From assembly GCA_026399025.1 (NCBI GenBank), contig JAPLRU010000106.1, forward strand, positions 1 through 64,000: a DNA stretch of 64,000 bases, written 5' to 3'. The first letter of the stretch is position 1; the number at the start of each line of letters is the position of its first letter. A program made the position numbers and the translations under genes. The stretch comes from Methylobacter sp. (lineage in GTDB: Bacteria > Pseudomonadota > Gammaproteobacteria > Methylococcales > Methylomonadaceae). The notes under the pieces are model-generated. The model saw only the letters and a list, made by a program, of their open reading frames with translations. It was not told the DNA's origin and did no database searches. Below, piece after piece: positions 19,213 through 26,948 of the stretch.

Positions 19213-19372
19213 AGACTGTGAAAGTATTATCAAAATTAGTTTAAAAACCTATTCACCACGAAGGCACGAAGTTCACGAAGGAAAAATAATTGTTTGAACT
19301 CAATGCATTGAAAACTTCGTGTCCTTCGTGCCTTCGTGGTGAATGCTTTTGCTTTTAATACTTTCACAGCCT
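19213..19372 (+). mobile_element. Complete MITE-like element with terminal inverted repeats and 6-bp target duplication
   Basis: The 160-bp element starts AGACTGTGAAAGTATTA and ends TAATACTTTCACAGCCT, which are 17-bp inverted repeats with one mismatch. It is flanked by CTCCGG on both sides (19207-19212 and 19373-19378). Removing the element and one CTCCGG restores the palindrome CGTTCCCACGCTCCGGCGTG seen intact at 13949. Inside are longer fold-back arms (TTCACCACGAAGGCACGAAG at 19252 against CTTCGTGCCTTCGTGGTGAA). It has no coding capacity, so movement would need a transposase in trans. Confidence 0.85.
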
Positions 19373-19426
19373 CTCCGGCGTGGGAATGCAGTATCAGACG
19401 CTCCGGCGTCGTGTTCAGCCGGATTA

Positions 19427-21469
19427 ATGCAGCTGGGAATGAGTGGCCGATTACTTGGCTTCATCGCACTTATTTTCATAACACCCATCGCTAACGCGTT
19501 GGATAGCGTATCGCTTAATATCGGAACCCTTGCAGGGGCGCAATGGCAATTAGAAGATACTAATATCGCCCTGACCGATTTAGCGCAAAGCCCGCAACAA
19601 CTGGCATTAACGATTTCCCGGTTAAGCCTGCCCAAGCCCTTCAATGACCTCAAACTGGTCAATATCCGCTGCACCGCTTTCAGTTGGCAAAATAAACAGC
19701 TGTCATGCGAACAGGGCAGGGCGAAGCTGCATTCAAAACGCTGGCAGTCGCCAAGCGCTCAGTTTTCTTTCCATATTACCGAGCAACACAGTTCGTTTAA
19801 ATTGAGCGATTTGCCTCTGGCCGGCGGCATTATCGCAATTGAAGGCGAGGAAAGAGGCGAGCAATGGCAAGTGCAGCTTGACGCCCAAGCTGTCGAGGGC
19901 AAATTGATTCAACAGCTGTTGCCGCCGCAGCCGTTCAAATTGAAAGCCGGTAAAGCCAACATCGCTTTAAAGGCATCCGGCAGCCATGCGCGGCTGGACG
20001 CGTTGACTTTAACCGCCGTGTTTAACGGCCTGACCGGGCAAAGCCAAGACGGGCGCATTGCCGCTGAAGCATTACTATCGACGGTCACGCTGAACGCTCA
20101 AAATAATAACGGCTTATGGCACTGGCAAAATCATGTCGAGATTAACGGCGGGGTATTGTACGTAGAGCCTTTATACCTGGAAACGGCCGGGCATTCTCTC
20201 ATTTGGGAGGCGCAGGGCGACTGGAATCCCGCAAACGCACACGTCGACATTAAGTCCGCGCATTACCGGCATTCCACCGTTGGCGAGTTAAGCGGCAGCG
20301 CAAGCGTTAACTACAAGGACGGCATAAGCCTTAAACAAGCCGAACTTTCCCTGAACACTAACAACTTGCAGGGCTTGTCTGAAATATATTTAAAACCTTT
20401 TGTTGAGCAGACGGTTTTACAAGGCGTTTCGTTCGCAGGCCGGTTAAAAGCCGATGTTTCCGTTAGCCGTCATTCCTTAACCGCATTGACAGCCGCTTTC
20501 GATCATGTCGATATTAAAGACGCCGCAGGCCGCGGCGGAATTTTGGGTGGTGCGGGCCGATTTAACTGGTCTAACGATGAAACCTTTCTCCGGCCTTCGA
20601 AATTGGCTTGGCAGCACTTACAGCTGCGCGCCGTGCCGATAGGTCCGGCGGAACTTTCGTTTTTGACTCGGGCCGACCGTTTCAGGTTGCTGAAAAAGGC
20701 CGAACTGCCTTTTTCGGGGGGGATATTCGCCATTAATCATTTCAATTGGCAGGCTAAAAAACAGCTCTCGTTTGAAGGCGATTTAAGCAATGTGTCGCTG
20801 GAACAATTGTCCACAGCCTTGAACTGGACGCCGTTATCGGGCAGCCTCAGCGGTCATATTCCTCGCGTCGACTATAACGATAAAACCCTGAGTTTGGGCG
20901 GTGAATTGATCGTCAAGGTTTTTGACGGAGAAATTAAAATCAGCAATCTTGCCTGTTCGGGATTATTTACCGATTTTCCCAAGCTTCAAGGCGATTTGGA
21001 CATTGAAAACCTGGATTTGGATCAGCTAACCGGCAAGTTTAAATTCGGCGGTATTACCGGTAGGCTATCCGGCTATGTCCGGCAGTTGTCTATGGAAAAC
21101 TGGCGTCCGCTGACGTTTTTCGCGTGGTTGGGTACGCCGGACAACGATGATTCCCGGCACCGGATCAGTCAAAAAGCGGTGCGAAACATCGCCAATATCG
21201 GTGGCGGCGGCGCGGCCGATTTATTATCGAAGAGCTTTTTACGGTTTTTTGAAACCTTCGGTTACGACAAGCTCGGTCTGGGCTGTTATCTGCATGACGG
21301 CGTGTGTCAGCTGATGGGGGTAGAGGCTACGGAATCGGGTTATGCGATTATCACCGGCGGCGGTCTGCCACGGATTAATGTGATCGGCTACAATCCCCGC
21401 GTTGACTGGAATGTGCTGATGGAGCGATTGCAGCGTATTTCGACATCGGAAGCTTCGGCATCCTATTAG
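19427..21469 (+). CDS. Periplasmic YdbH/AsmA-like protein (putative)
   Basis: A large protein of about 680 residues with a signal sequence or N-terminal anchor (LLGFIALIFITPIANA) and a long run of beta-rich repeats with the DIENLDLDQL, ISNLACSGL style of AsmA/YdbH-type intermembrane lipid-transport proteins. The C-terminal 150 residues (RNIANIGGGGAADLLS, FLRFFETFGYDKLG, ITGGGLPRINVIGYN) recur in gammaproteobacterial YdbH-like proteins, as I recall them. A role in envelope lipid traffic is inferred. Either ATG 19427 or ATG 19439 could be the start. Both lie inside the palindromic repeat that flanks the MITE-like element, so the repeats provide the 5' leader. Confidence 0.6.
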   Translation: MQLGMSGRLLGFIALIFITPIANALDSVSLNIGTLAGAQWQLEDTNIALTDLAQSPQQLALTISRLSLPKPFNDLKLVNIRCTAFSWQNKQLSCEQGRAKLHSKRWQSPSAQFSFHITEQHSSFKLSDLPLAGGIIAIEGEERGEQWQVQLDAQAVEGKLIQQLLPPQPFKLKAGKANIALKASGSHARLDALTLTAVFNGLTGQSQDGRIAAEALLSTVTLNAQNNNGLWHWQNHVEINGGVLYVEPLYLETAGHSLIWEAQGDWNPANAHVDIKSAHYRHSTVGELSGSASVNYKDGISLKQAELSLNTNNLQGLSEIYLKPFVEQTVLQGVSFAGRLKADVSVSRHSLTALTAAFDHVDIKDAAGRGGILGGAGRFNWSNDETFLRPSKLAWQHLQLRAVPIGPAELSFLTRADRFRLLKKAELPFSGGIFAINHFNWQAKKQLSFEGDLSNVSLEQLSTALNWTPLSGSLSGHIPRVDYNDKTLSLGGELIVKVFDGEIKISNLACSGLFTDFPKLQGDLDIENLDLDQLTGKFKFGGITGRLSGYVRQLSMENWRPLTFFAWLGTPDNDDSRHRISQKAVRNIANIGGGGAADLLSKSFLRFFETFGYDKLGLGCYLHDGVCQLMGVEATESGYAIITGGGLPRINVIGYNPRVDWNVLMERLQRISTSEASASY

Positions 21470-21619
21470 CACCCCATGCCCCTGTATAATCATAGTTAAG
21501 CAATAAAATTCATCTTTCGGTTTCACATGTTCCCACACAATCAAAATACATTATTAACAGTAATAGAGCTTGTTTCGCTACAATACTTACAACTAGAACA
21601 AGTATGAGGAATTAAAAGC

Positions 21620-22678
21620 ATGGCTATTTATGCAATTTGGAATAACAAAGGTGGTGTCGGTAAAAGTTATTTAACTTTCCAGTTAGCATCTGAATATGCT
21701 CGTCAACATCCAAATAAGAGAGTGCTGGTGGTTGATTTGTGTCCGCAAGCAAATTCATCATCTATGTTGCTTGGGGGGATGATTGATGGTGAAAGTCGCT
21801 TAAATGATATTCATGGGCGGCAACAACGGTTGACTATTTCAGGATACATTGACGATAGAATTCGTAGCCCTTATGTACCAACTAAATCGGGTGCCAGTTA
21901 TATTACGCAAGTTTCTCAATATAACAGCAAAATACCTAACAATGTATATCTAGTCGTAGGTGATGAAAAGTTAGAACTTCAATCATCGCAAGTATCCAGA
22001 GCGACGCTTCCTGGACCTCCTGATGCTTGGCGAACGGTTCATTTGTGGATAACCGACTTAATTTCAGACATTAAGCATTCATGGAATAATGAAGATAGCT
22101 GTATTTTTATTGATTGCAACCCAAGTTTTTCAATTTATACAGAATTGGCATTAACAGCAGCAGAAAGATTATTAATTCCATTTTCTGCAGATGGCTCGTC
22201 TAAAAGAGCAGTTAAAGCTGTTTTATCGCTTGTGTACGGACAAAGACGGCATCCTAACGATACACAATCCGATTTCTATAATGAATCTAATAGATACAAT
22301 ATGTCGTTACCTGAGATTTATATGTATATAGGCAATAGACTGACACAAATGAATAATTCATCTGCTTCAGCGTTTAAAACAGTCGTTGAGGAAATTAGCG
22401 ATGAAATTTATTCGGTTTGGCAATCAACTAACACTCCATTTTGTATTCATCCATCAGGGGCAACGAGACCCAATAATAAAAGAGCGTTTAAAAGTATGTT
22501 TCAGTTTGAGGTTAACGACGCAAATACAGCTTCTGTTGTTTCTGGTGCATTGGGAATTCCAATTAATGTTCTTACTGCTGGCCCTAAAATAGTAGCTGGA
22601 AAGCCACAAACAGTTAATCAAAGCCAACTTGATAAGCAAGCGCCAAATCTACAAGAACTTGTGCAACGAATTGAGTAG
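21620..22678 (+). CDS. ParA/MinD-like ATPase, solitary
   Basis: This 352-residue protein begins with the deviant Walker A motif of ParA ATPases (NNKGGVGKSYL, residues about 8-18), followed by VLVVDLCPQAN and a Walker B-type CIFIDCNPSF near 170. Such ATPases move plasmids, chromosomes or large complexes, usually with a ParB or another partner; none is next to it. Its codon use and base composition are clearly more AT-rich than its neighbours, which points to transfer. The ATG at 21620 follows GAGGA by 10 bases. Two inverted repeats lie after it (22707-22833). The middle of the protein (SGASYITQVSQYNSKIP) is unlike canonical ParA. Confidence 0.85.
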   Translation: MAIYAIWNNKGGVGKSYLTFQLASEYARQHPNKRVLVVDLCPQANSSSMLLGGMIDGESRLNDIHGRQQRLTISGYIDDRIRSPYVPTKSGASYITQVSQYNSKIPNNVYLVVGDEKLELQSSQVSRATLPGPPDAWRTVHLWITDLISDIKHSWNNEDSCIFIDCNPSFSIYTELALTAAERLLIPFSADGSSKRAVKAVLSLVYGQRRHPNDTQSDFYNESNRYNMSLPEIYMYIGNRLTQMNNSSASAFKTVVEEISDEIYSVWQSTNTPFCIHPSGATRPNNKRAFKSMFQFEVNDANTASVVSGALGIPINVLTAGPKIVAGKPQTVNQSQLDKQAPNLQELVQRIE

Positions 22679-22998
22679 TTTTATATTGAAAGAAGCTTAT
22701 AGCTGACGGTTCGCTCATTTTTTATTAAGTTCAATAGATTCAGCGAGTTCCAATAGGCTAGCGTGTTGTTTTTTAGTAAAAATAGCCAAAATTAACCTTT
22801 AATAATCATGCTGTTATAAAAATGAGCGAACCGGGGGTTATAACTTTGATGGTGGGAGTGTAGCTATTGCGATTAGGCCGATGTGGGGCGTTTGATTGTA
22901 CTACTGCTCTCTTTTTACATACTAAATATCGGGCAACGAAAACTGTTGCTCGATCTTGTGTCCATGCCCTCCTTAAGTGAGCTCTTGCTCAAAATCAC
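22679..22998. other. AT-rich gap with a widely spaced inverted repeat
   Basis: CGGTTCGCTCATTTTT at 22707 is repeated in inverse as AAAAATGAGCGAACCG ending at 22833, about 95 bases apart. No gene is visible between the arms. The repeat could mark one end of the DNA that brought the parA-like gene, or form a long stem at its 3' end. Confidence 0.5.
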
Positions 22999-23946
22999 TC
23001 AGTACCAAAACCCGCCCAAATGCCAGCGCGGCTTTCTAATTGTTTTCTGATAATGAACGGGAATCTCAAATCGGTCATGATGTGCATGTTTCAAATCCTG
23101 TTCCGATGCTTTTTTCAATCTTAACAGGCGCTCTATCCTTTCTTGGGTATCGGGATGGGTTCTGAGAACGGATGGCGTCGAAGTTTTACGGCCATGACCT
23201 AATAGCATGTCCAACAGCGAACTTTCATAAGCTTCCAATTTATTTAACGCCATTGCCAAACCTTCGGGATCTCCGGTCAATAAAACCGCTTGGCGGTCGG
23301 CGTCAAGCTCGCGCATACGCGACAACGAAAGTTGCAAAAAACTCATCAGCGGAGGCGCCGCAAGGAGTACGCCTACAGCCGGCCAGGAAATAGTCACCAG
23401 TCCCATAAAAAACAGCGGTAAATTTAAAAAAACCAACAAGTAACCGGTTAACGACAAGGTGCCGGTAATCCGGCTGATAACATCGGCATAGGTCATCACG
23501 CGCACATCGTTATGCTGGATATGGCTGATTTCATGGGCCAATACCGCCATAATTTCCCGCATCGTTAGCGCGTTCAACAGGGCGTCGCTCAGACCGATGG
23601 CCGGGTTTGCCGAGGTCCCTATGGAAAAAGCATTCATAACCTGACTGGGCAGGTAATAAAGCTCCGGCTGTACCGATAATCCGGCGCGAGCGGACAGCTC
23701 TTGGTTTATTCGGTAAAGACCGGGCGCGTCATCTGCCGATAGCAAGCGACCGCCGTAAAGAGGAAAAATAAAAGACGGCGATAGGTTCGGGCTAATTACG
23801 AGTATCAAAATACCGAGAAATACCGCCCACACGATGCCTTCGACCCCGGCTAAAATAAAACCCAGCACGGACAAAATGAGACCCATGCAAATAAAAAGCA
23901 CGAAGGTATGAATAAAATTTTTGAGCTTGTAATTAAAATCGGTCAT
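22999..23946 (-). CDS. M48-family zinc metalloprotease, HtpX-like
   Basis: A 315-residue integral inner-membrane protease. Two N-terminal membrane spans (about 12-55) precede the catalytic HEISHIQHNDV motif (His-Glu-x-x-His, about residues 140-145). Further membrane segments follow (LTGYLLVFLNLPLFFMGLV). The third zinc ligand is probably the Glu in RELDADRQAVLL (about 215). HtpX-type proteases degrade misfolded membrane proteins. Its start codon overlaps the stop of the upstream mlaC-like gene (ATGA), so the two are translationally coupled, an unusual pairing. Confidence 0.88.
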   Translation of the reverse strand: MTDFNYKLKNFIHTFVLFICMGLILSVLGFILAGVEGIVWAVFLGILILVISPNLSPSFIFPLYGGRLLSADDAPGLYRINQELSARAGLSVQPELYYLPSQVMNAFSIGTSANPAIGLSDALLNALTMREIMAVLAHEISHIQHNDVRVMTYADVISRITGTLSLTGYLLVFLNLPLFFMGLVTISWPAVGVLLAAPPLMSFLQLSLSRMRELDADRQAVLLTGDPEGLAMALNKLEAYESSLLDMLLGHGRKTSTPSVLRTHPDTQERIERLLRLKKASEQDLKHAHHDRFEIPVHYQKTIRKPRWHLGGFWY

Positions 23947-24593
23947 TGAGAACCTTTTGCTGAAAGCGCCTCTGCATTACGTTTAACCAGTCCATCAATA
24001 ACGGCGCTTAATGAACCTTTGTTTTGTATTTCTTGGCTAAAGGTCGAACGGTAATTGGTTACCAGACTCACCCCGTCAATTAAAATATCGTACACCTTCC
24101 ATTCGCCGTTACCCAAGAACATTCGATAAGTTACCTCAACCGGTTGCCGAGCAGGTTGCAGAATTTGTGTTTTTACGATGACTTTGGTGGCTTCATTCGA
24201 CATTTCAAGCGGCGGAAAACCTAGTGTCCAGTCGTTATATTCGATAAACGCCCTGGAATAGGTTCTGACTATCAAGGTTTGGAATTCCTGTTTAAAGCGT
24301 TGCTGTTCTTCGGCGCTTGCCGTTTTCCAATTTTTCCCCAGCACTAGCGGCGCGATTTTATCGAAATCGATGTGCAAAGAAATAACGTCGTTCACGAAAC
24401 GCGTTACCTGAGCAAAATCCTGGGTAAAGGCTTTGTCCTTTAGTTTTTTTTGCAATTCCATGGAAACGTTTTGTATGACTTGTTGCGGGGCTTGCAGATT
24501 TTCCGCGGCGCTTTTAGCCGCAGGCATTAAACCGAGTAATATCGCCCATAAAAAGCCTAATATTACTAATCGGTTATTTCGATTTCGCATCAT
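23943..24593 (-). CDS. MlaC/Ttg2D-like periplasmic phospholipid-binding protein
   Basis: A 216-residue protein with a signal peptide (RLVILGFLWAILLGLMPAAKSA) and the Tol_Tol_Ttg2 fold: FVNDVISLHIDFDKIAPLVLG, the FKQEFQTLIVRTYSRAF segment and a final WKVYDILIDGVSLVTNYR. MlaC carries phospholipids between the outer-membrane MlaA complex and the inner-membrane MlaFEDB ABC transporter. None of the other mla genes is adjacent; instead an M48 protease gene overlaps its 3' end by 4 bases. It may therefore be a paralogue with a different partner. Confidence 0.85.
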   Translation of the reverse strand: MMRNRNNRLVILGFLWAILLGLMPAAKSAAENLQAPQQVIQNVSMELQKKLKDKAFTQDFAQVTRFVNDVISLHIDFDKIAPLVLGKNWKTASAEEQQRFKQEFQTLIVRTYSRAFIEYNDWTLGFPPLEMSNEATKVIVKTQILQPARQPVEVTYRMFLGNGEWKVYDILIDGVSLVTNYRSTFSQEIQNKGSLSAVIDGLVKRNAEALSAKGSQ

Positions 24594-24987
24594 TACTCGG
24601 TCCTAAAATATTGGTTTAATCGTTCAGTTTACATTGAAGATGAAGCAAAGCGCAGTGGGACGATGTTTGATTGTGTTTTCTAGCATGATGTCGATAGTTT
24701 TAAGGCAACGCAAGTCGGAGCGATTGCGTATTGACAAATGACATGCTGGATTGACCTAACTATTGATCGGACTGGCTTATAAAGGTTTTCCGCTGTGCAA
24801 ATAGCCGCGCAAAGTCTAATAGTATTTACGTATTGCCTAACGATGAACCAACCTTACGGAGTAGAATATAGGTAAAGTATTTGCATTTTGCCACCGCAAA
24901 TATTTTATGGGGAAGTTACTGACAGTCTGAGTCTCGCAAATTAAACAATGGCAATGAATCTGTAAAACAACCGAGAGTTACGCGGAT
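24594..24987. other. Intergenic region, divergent promoters
   Basis: About 390 bases between two divergent operons. The only structure I note is TATTTGC-N11-GCAAATA at 24878-24902, about 85 bases before the flavoprotein start. It could be an operator, but it matches no regulator that I can name with confidence. Confidence 0.35.
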
Positions 24988-26610
24988 ATGAATATGAAAC
25001 AGCAAGATATGACCACGCCACCCGATTTGACCTTAAGCAATGGCACCGGGCCCCAGCAACGGCGTATGCCGGTTTACGAAGACTACCTGCCGCCTTGTAA
25101 TAATGCCTGTCCGGCCGGTGAAAATATTCAGGGTTGGTTGGATTTGACTCAGGCAGGTCGCTATCAAGCGGCGTGGAATCTGTTACTGGAAAATAACCCG
25201 ATGCCGGCTGTGCATGGCCGGGTTTGTTACCATCCTTGCGAATCTTCCTGTAATCGCGTGGCTGTAGACGGTGCGGTCAGTATTCATCAGGTTGAGCGCT
25301 TTTTAGGCGATATGGCCTTTGAACAAGGCTGGACGCCGCAAATTGTCGGCGAAAAATCCAACAAACGGGTGTTAGTGGTCGGAGCCGGACCCAGCGGCTT
25401 GTCGGCGGCTTATCATTTGGCCCGTTTAGGCCATGAGGTTGAAATCAGGGATGCAGGTCCGATAGCCGGAGGCATGATGCATTTCGGCATTCCGTCGTAC
25501 CGTTTGCCGCGCGAAGTGTTGGCTGCCGAGGTTAAGCGCATTGAAGATATGGGCGTAAAGATTACGCTGAACCAAAAAGTCGAAGACTTAAAAGCCGAAA
25601 AAGAAGCCGGGGGGTTCGATGCGGTTTTTGTGGCTGTCGGCGCGCATATCGGCCGCTCGATTGATATTCCTTTATACAGAGAAAGCGACACTCGGGATGC
25701 GGTCACTTTCCTGCGCAATATCGGTTTGGGCAAAGCGGCCAACATCGGCAAAAGAGTCGCCGTTTACGGCGGCGGCAATACGGCAATGGATGCGGCGCGA
25801 ACAGCCAAACGGCTGGGTGCGGAAACCATGGTCATTTACCGGCGCGACCGCAAAAACATGCCCGCCCATGATTTTGAAGCGGCCGAAGCCATCGAAGAAG
25901 GTGTGGTGTTTCATTGGTTGCGCAGCATAGTCGGCATTGACGGCAGCCACATTCAGGTTGAAATCATGGCCCTGGACGATAAAGGCCGCCCGCAAGCCAC
26001 CGGCGAGTTTGAAATCATCGAGGCCGATACCTTGATTTTGGCGCTGGGGCAAAATATCGATTCCGAATTATTAAAGACCTTTCCGGAAATTGAAGCGCAA
26101 AGCGACGGCGTGGTTCCGGTTAACGACAACATGATGACGGCTGCGGATGGGGTTTTTGCCGGAGGCGACATGGTGCCCAGTTTGCGCACCGTAACCATCG
26201 CCACCGGCCACGGTAAAAAAGCCGCCCGAAATATCGACGCCTATTTGCGCGGCACTCAATATCAACATCCCGCTAAAAAACACATCGTTCTGCACGAAGA
26301 ACTCAATCTTTGGTACAACACCGATGCCGATCAGTCGGAACAACCGACAATGTCGCCGCTACTGCGCAACAAAAATTTCGATGAAGTGCTCGGCGGCCTG
26401 ACTCAGCACGAGGCGAATTATGAAGCCAGCCGCTGTTACTCCTGCGGTAATTGCTTCGAATGCGATGGCTGTTACGGCGCTTGTCCCGAGGGAGCCATTA
26501 TCAAGCTGGGCAAAGGCAAATTCTACGAAGTGAATTACACCCTTTGTACCGGCTGTACCGCCTGCACTTTACAGTGTCCGACGGCCGCCATCCATATGGT
26601 TGATAAATAA
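24988..26610 (+). CDS. GltD-like FAD/NAD(P) oxidoreductase with 4Fe-4S domains, PFOR partner
   Basis: At 540 residues it resembles the small subunit of glutamate synthase and NfnB-type proteins. An N-terminal iron-sulfur segment (CNNACPAGENIQGW, about 37-50; CYHPCESSCNR, about 80) precedes the FAD-binding GAGPSGLSAAYHL (about 133) and the NAD(P)-binding YGGGNTAMDAARTA (about 259). Two 4Fe-4S clusters close the chain (CGNCFECDGCYGACPEGA and CTGCTACTLQCPTAA, about 490-535). With nifJ just downstream it probably passes electrons between ferredoxin made by pyruvate oxidation and NAD(P)H. No large glutamate synthase gene is near, so a GltD role is unlikely. Confidence 0.85.
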   Translation: MNMKQQDMTTPPDLTLSNGTGPQQRRMPVYEDYLPPCNNACPAGENIQGWLDLTQAGRYQAAWNLLLENNPMPAVHGRVCYHPCESSCNRVAVDGAVSIHQVERFLGDMAFEQGWTPQIVGEKSNKRVLVVGAGPSGLSAAYHLARLGHEVEIRDAGPIAGGMMHFGIPSYRLPREVLAAEVKRIEDMGVKITLNQKVEDLKAEKEAGGFDAVFVAVGAHIGRSIDIPLYRESDTRDAVTFLRNIGLGKAANIGKRVAVYGGGNTAMDAARTAKRLGAETMVIYRRDRKNMPAHDFEAAEAIEEGVVFHWLRSIVGIDGSHIQVEIMALDDKGRPQATGEFEIIEADTLILALGQNIDSELLKTFPEIEAQSDGVVPVNDNMMTAADGVFAGGDMVPSLRTVTIATGHGKKAARNIDAYLRGTQYQHPAKKHIVLHEELNLWYNTDADQSEQPTMSPLLRNKNFDEVLGGLTQHEANYEASRCYSCGNCFECDGCYGACPEGAIIKLGKGKFYEVNYTLCTGCTACTLQCPTAAIHMVDK

Positions 26611-26647
26611 ACAAAGCCATTTAAAAACTTAACTTTTGGACACCGCC

Positions 26648-26896
26648 ATGTCGACGTTGACAATCAAAAATATTCCGGCTCCGGTACATAAGGCCTTAAG
26701 CGCATTAGCGGCTCAGGATGGGCTGAGTGTAGAAGATGAAGTATGCCGCATTTTAACCGCTGTCTGCCTGAATAACAGACAGCCGGCCTCCAGTTTGCAG
26801 CACCTTATAAAGCGGCTTTATCAAGGCAAAGCTTATAGCCCGCAGGTGGAGCAATTACTGCAAGAACGTAGGCTTGAAGCGGAAAACGAATGTTAG
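26648..26896 (+). CDS. FitA-like ribbon-helix-helix protein, solitary antitoxin-like
   Basis: This 82-residue protein starts MSTLTIKNIPAPVHKALSAL, the ribbon-helix-helix pattern of FitA-type antitoxins, followed by LSVEDEVCRIL. The ATG at 26648 is preferred over an in-frame TTG at 26636. The partner toxin (PIN-domain FitB) would start at the stop codon, but only 52 bases separate it from nifJ. It lies between the two redox genes in the same direction and may be an antitoxin relic or a local regulator of that operon. Confidence 0.75.
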   Translation: MSTLTIKNIPAPVHKALSALAAQDGLSVEDEVCRILTAVCLNNRQPASSLQHLIKRLYQGKAYSPQVEQLLQERRLEAENEC

Positions 26897-26948
26897 CCGA
26901 TATTGAGATCATTCAAATCAGATAAACCCCAGTTGCCAGGAATTCACC

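Noticed and set aside
24878-24902. TATTTGC-N11-GCAAATA as an FNR- or sigma-54-type site for the PFOR operon
   Set aside because: It does not match TTGAT-N4-ATCAA or the -24/-12 consensus; kept only as an unassigned inverted repeat.
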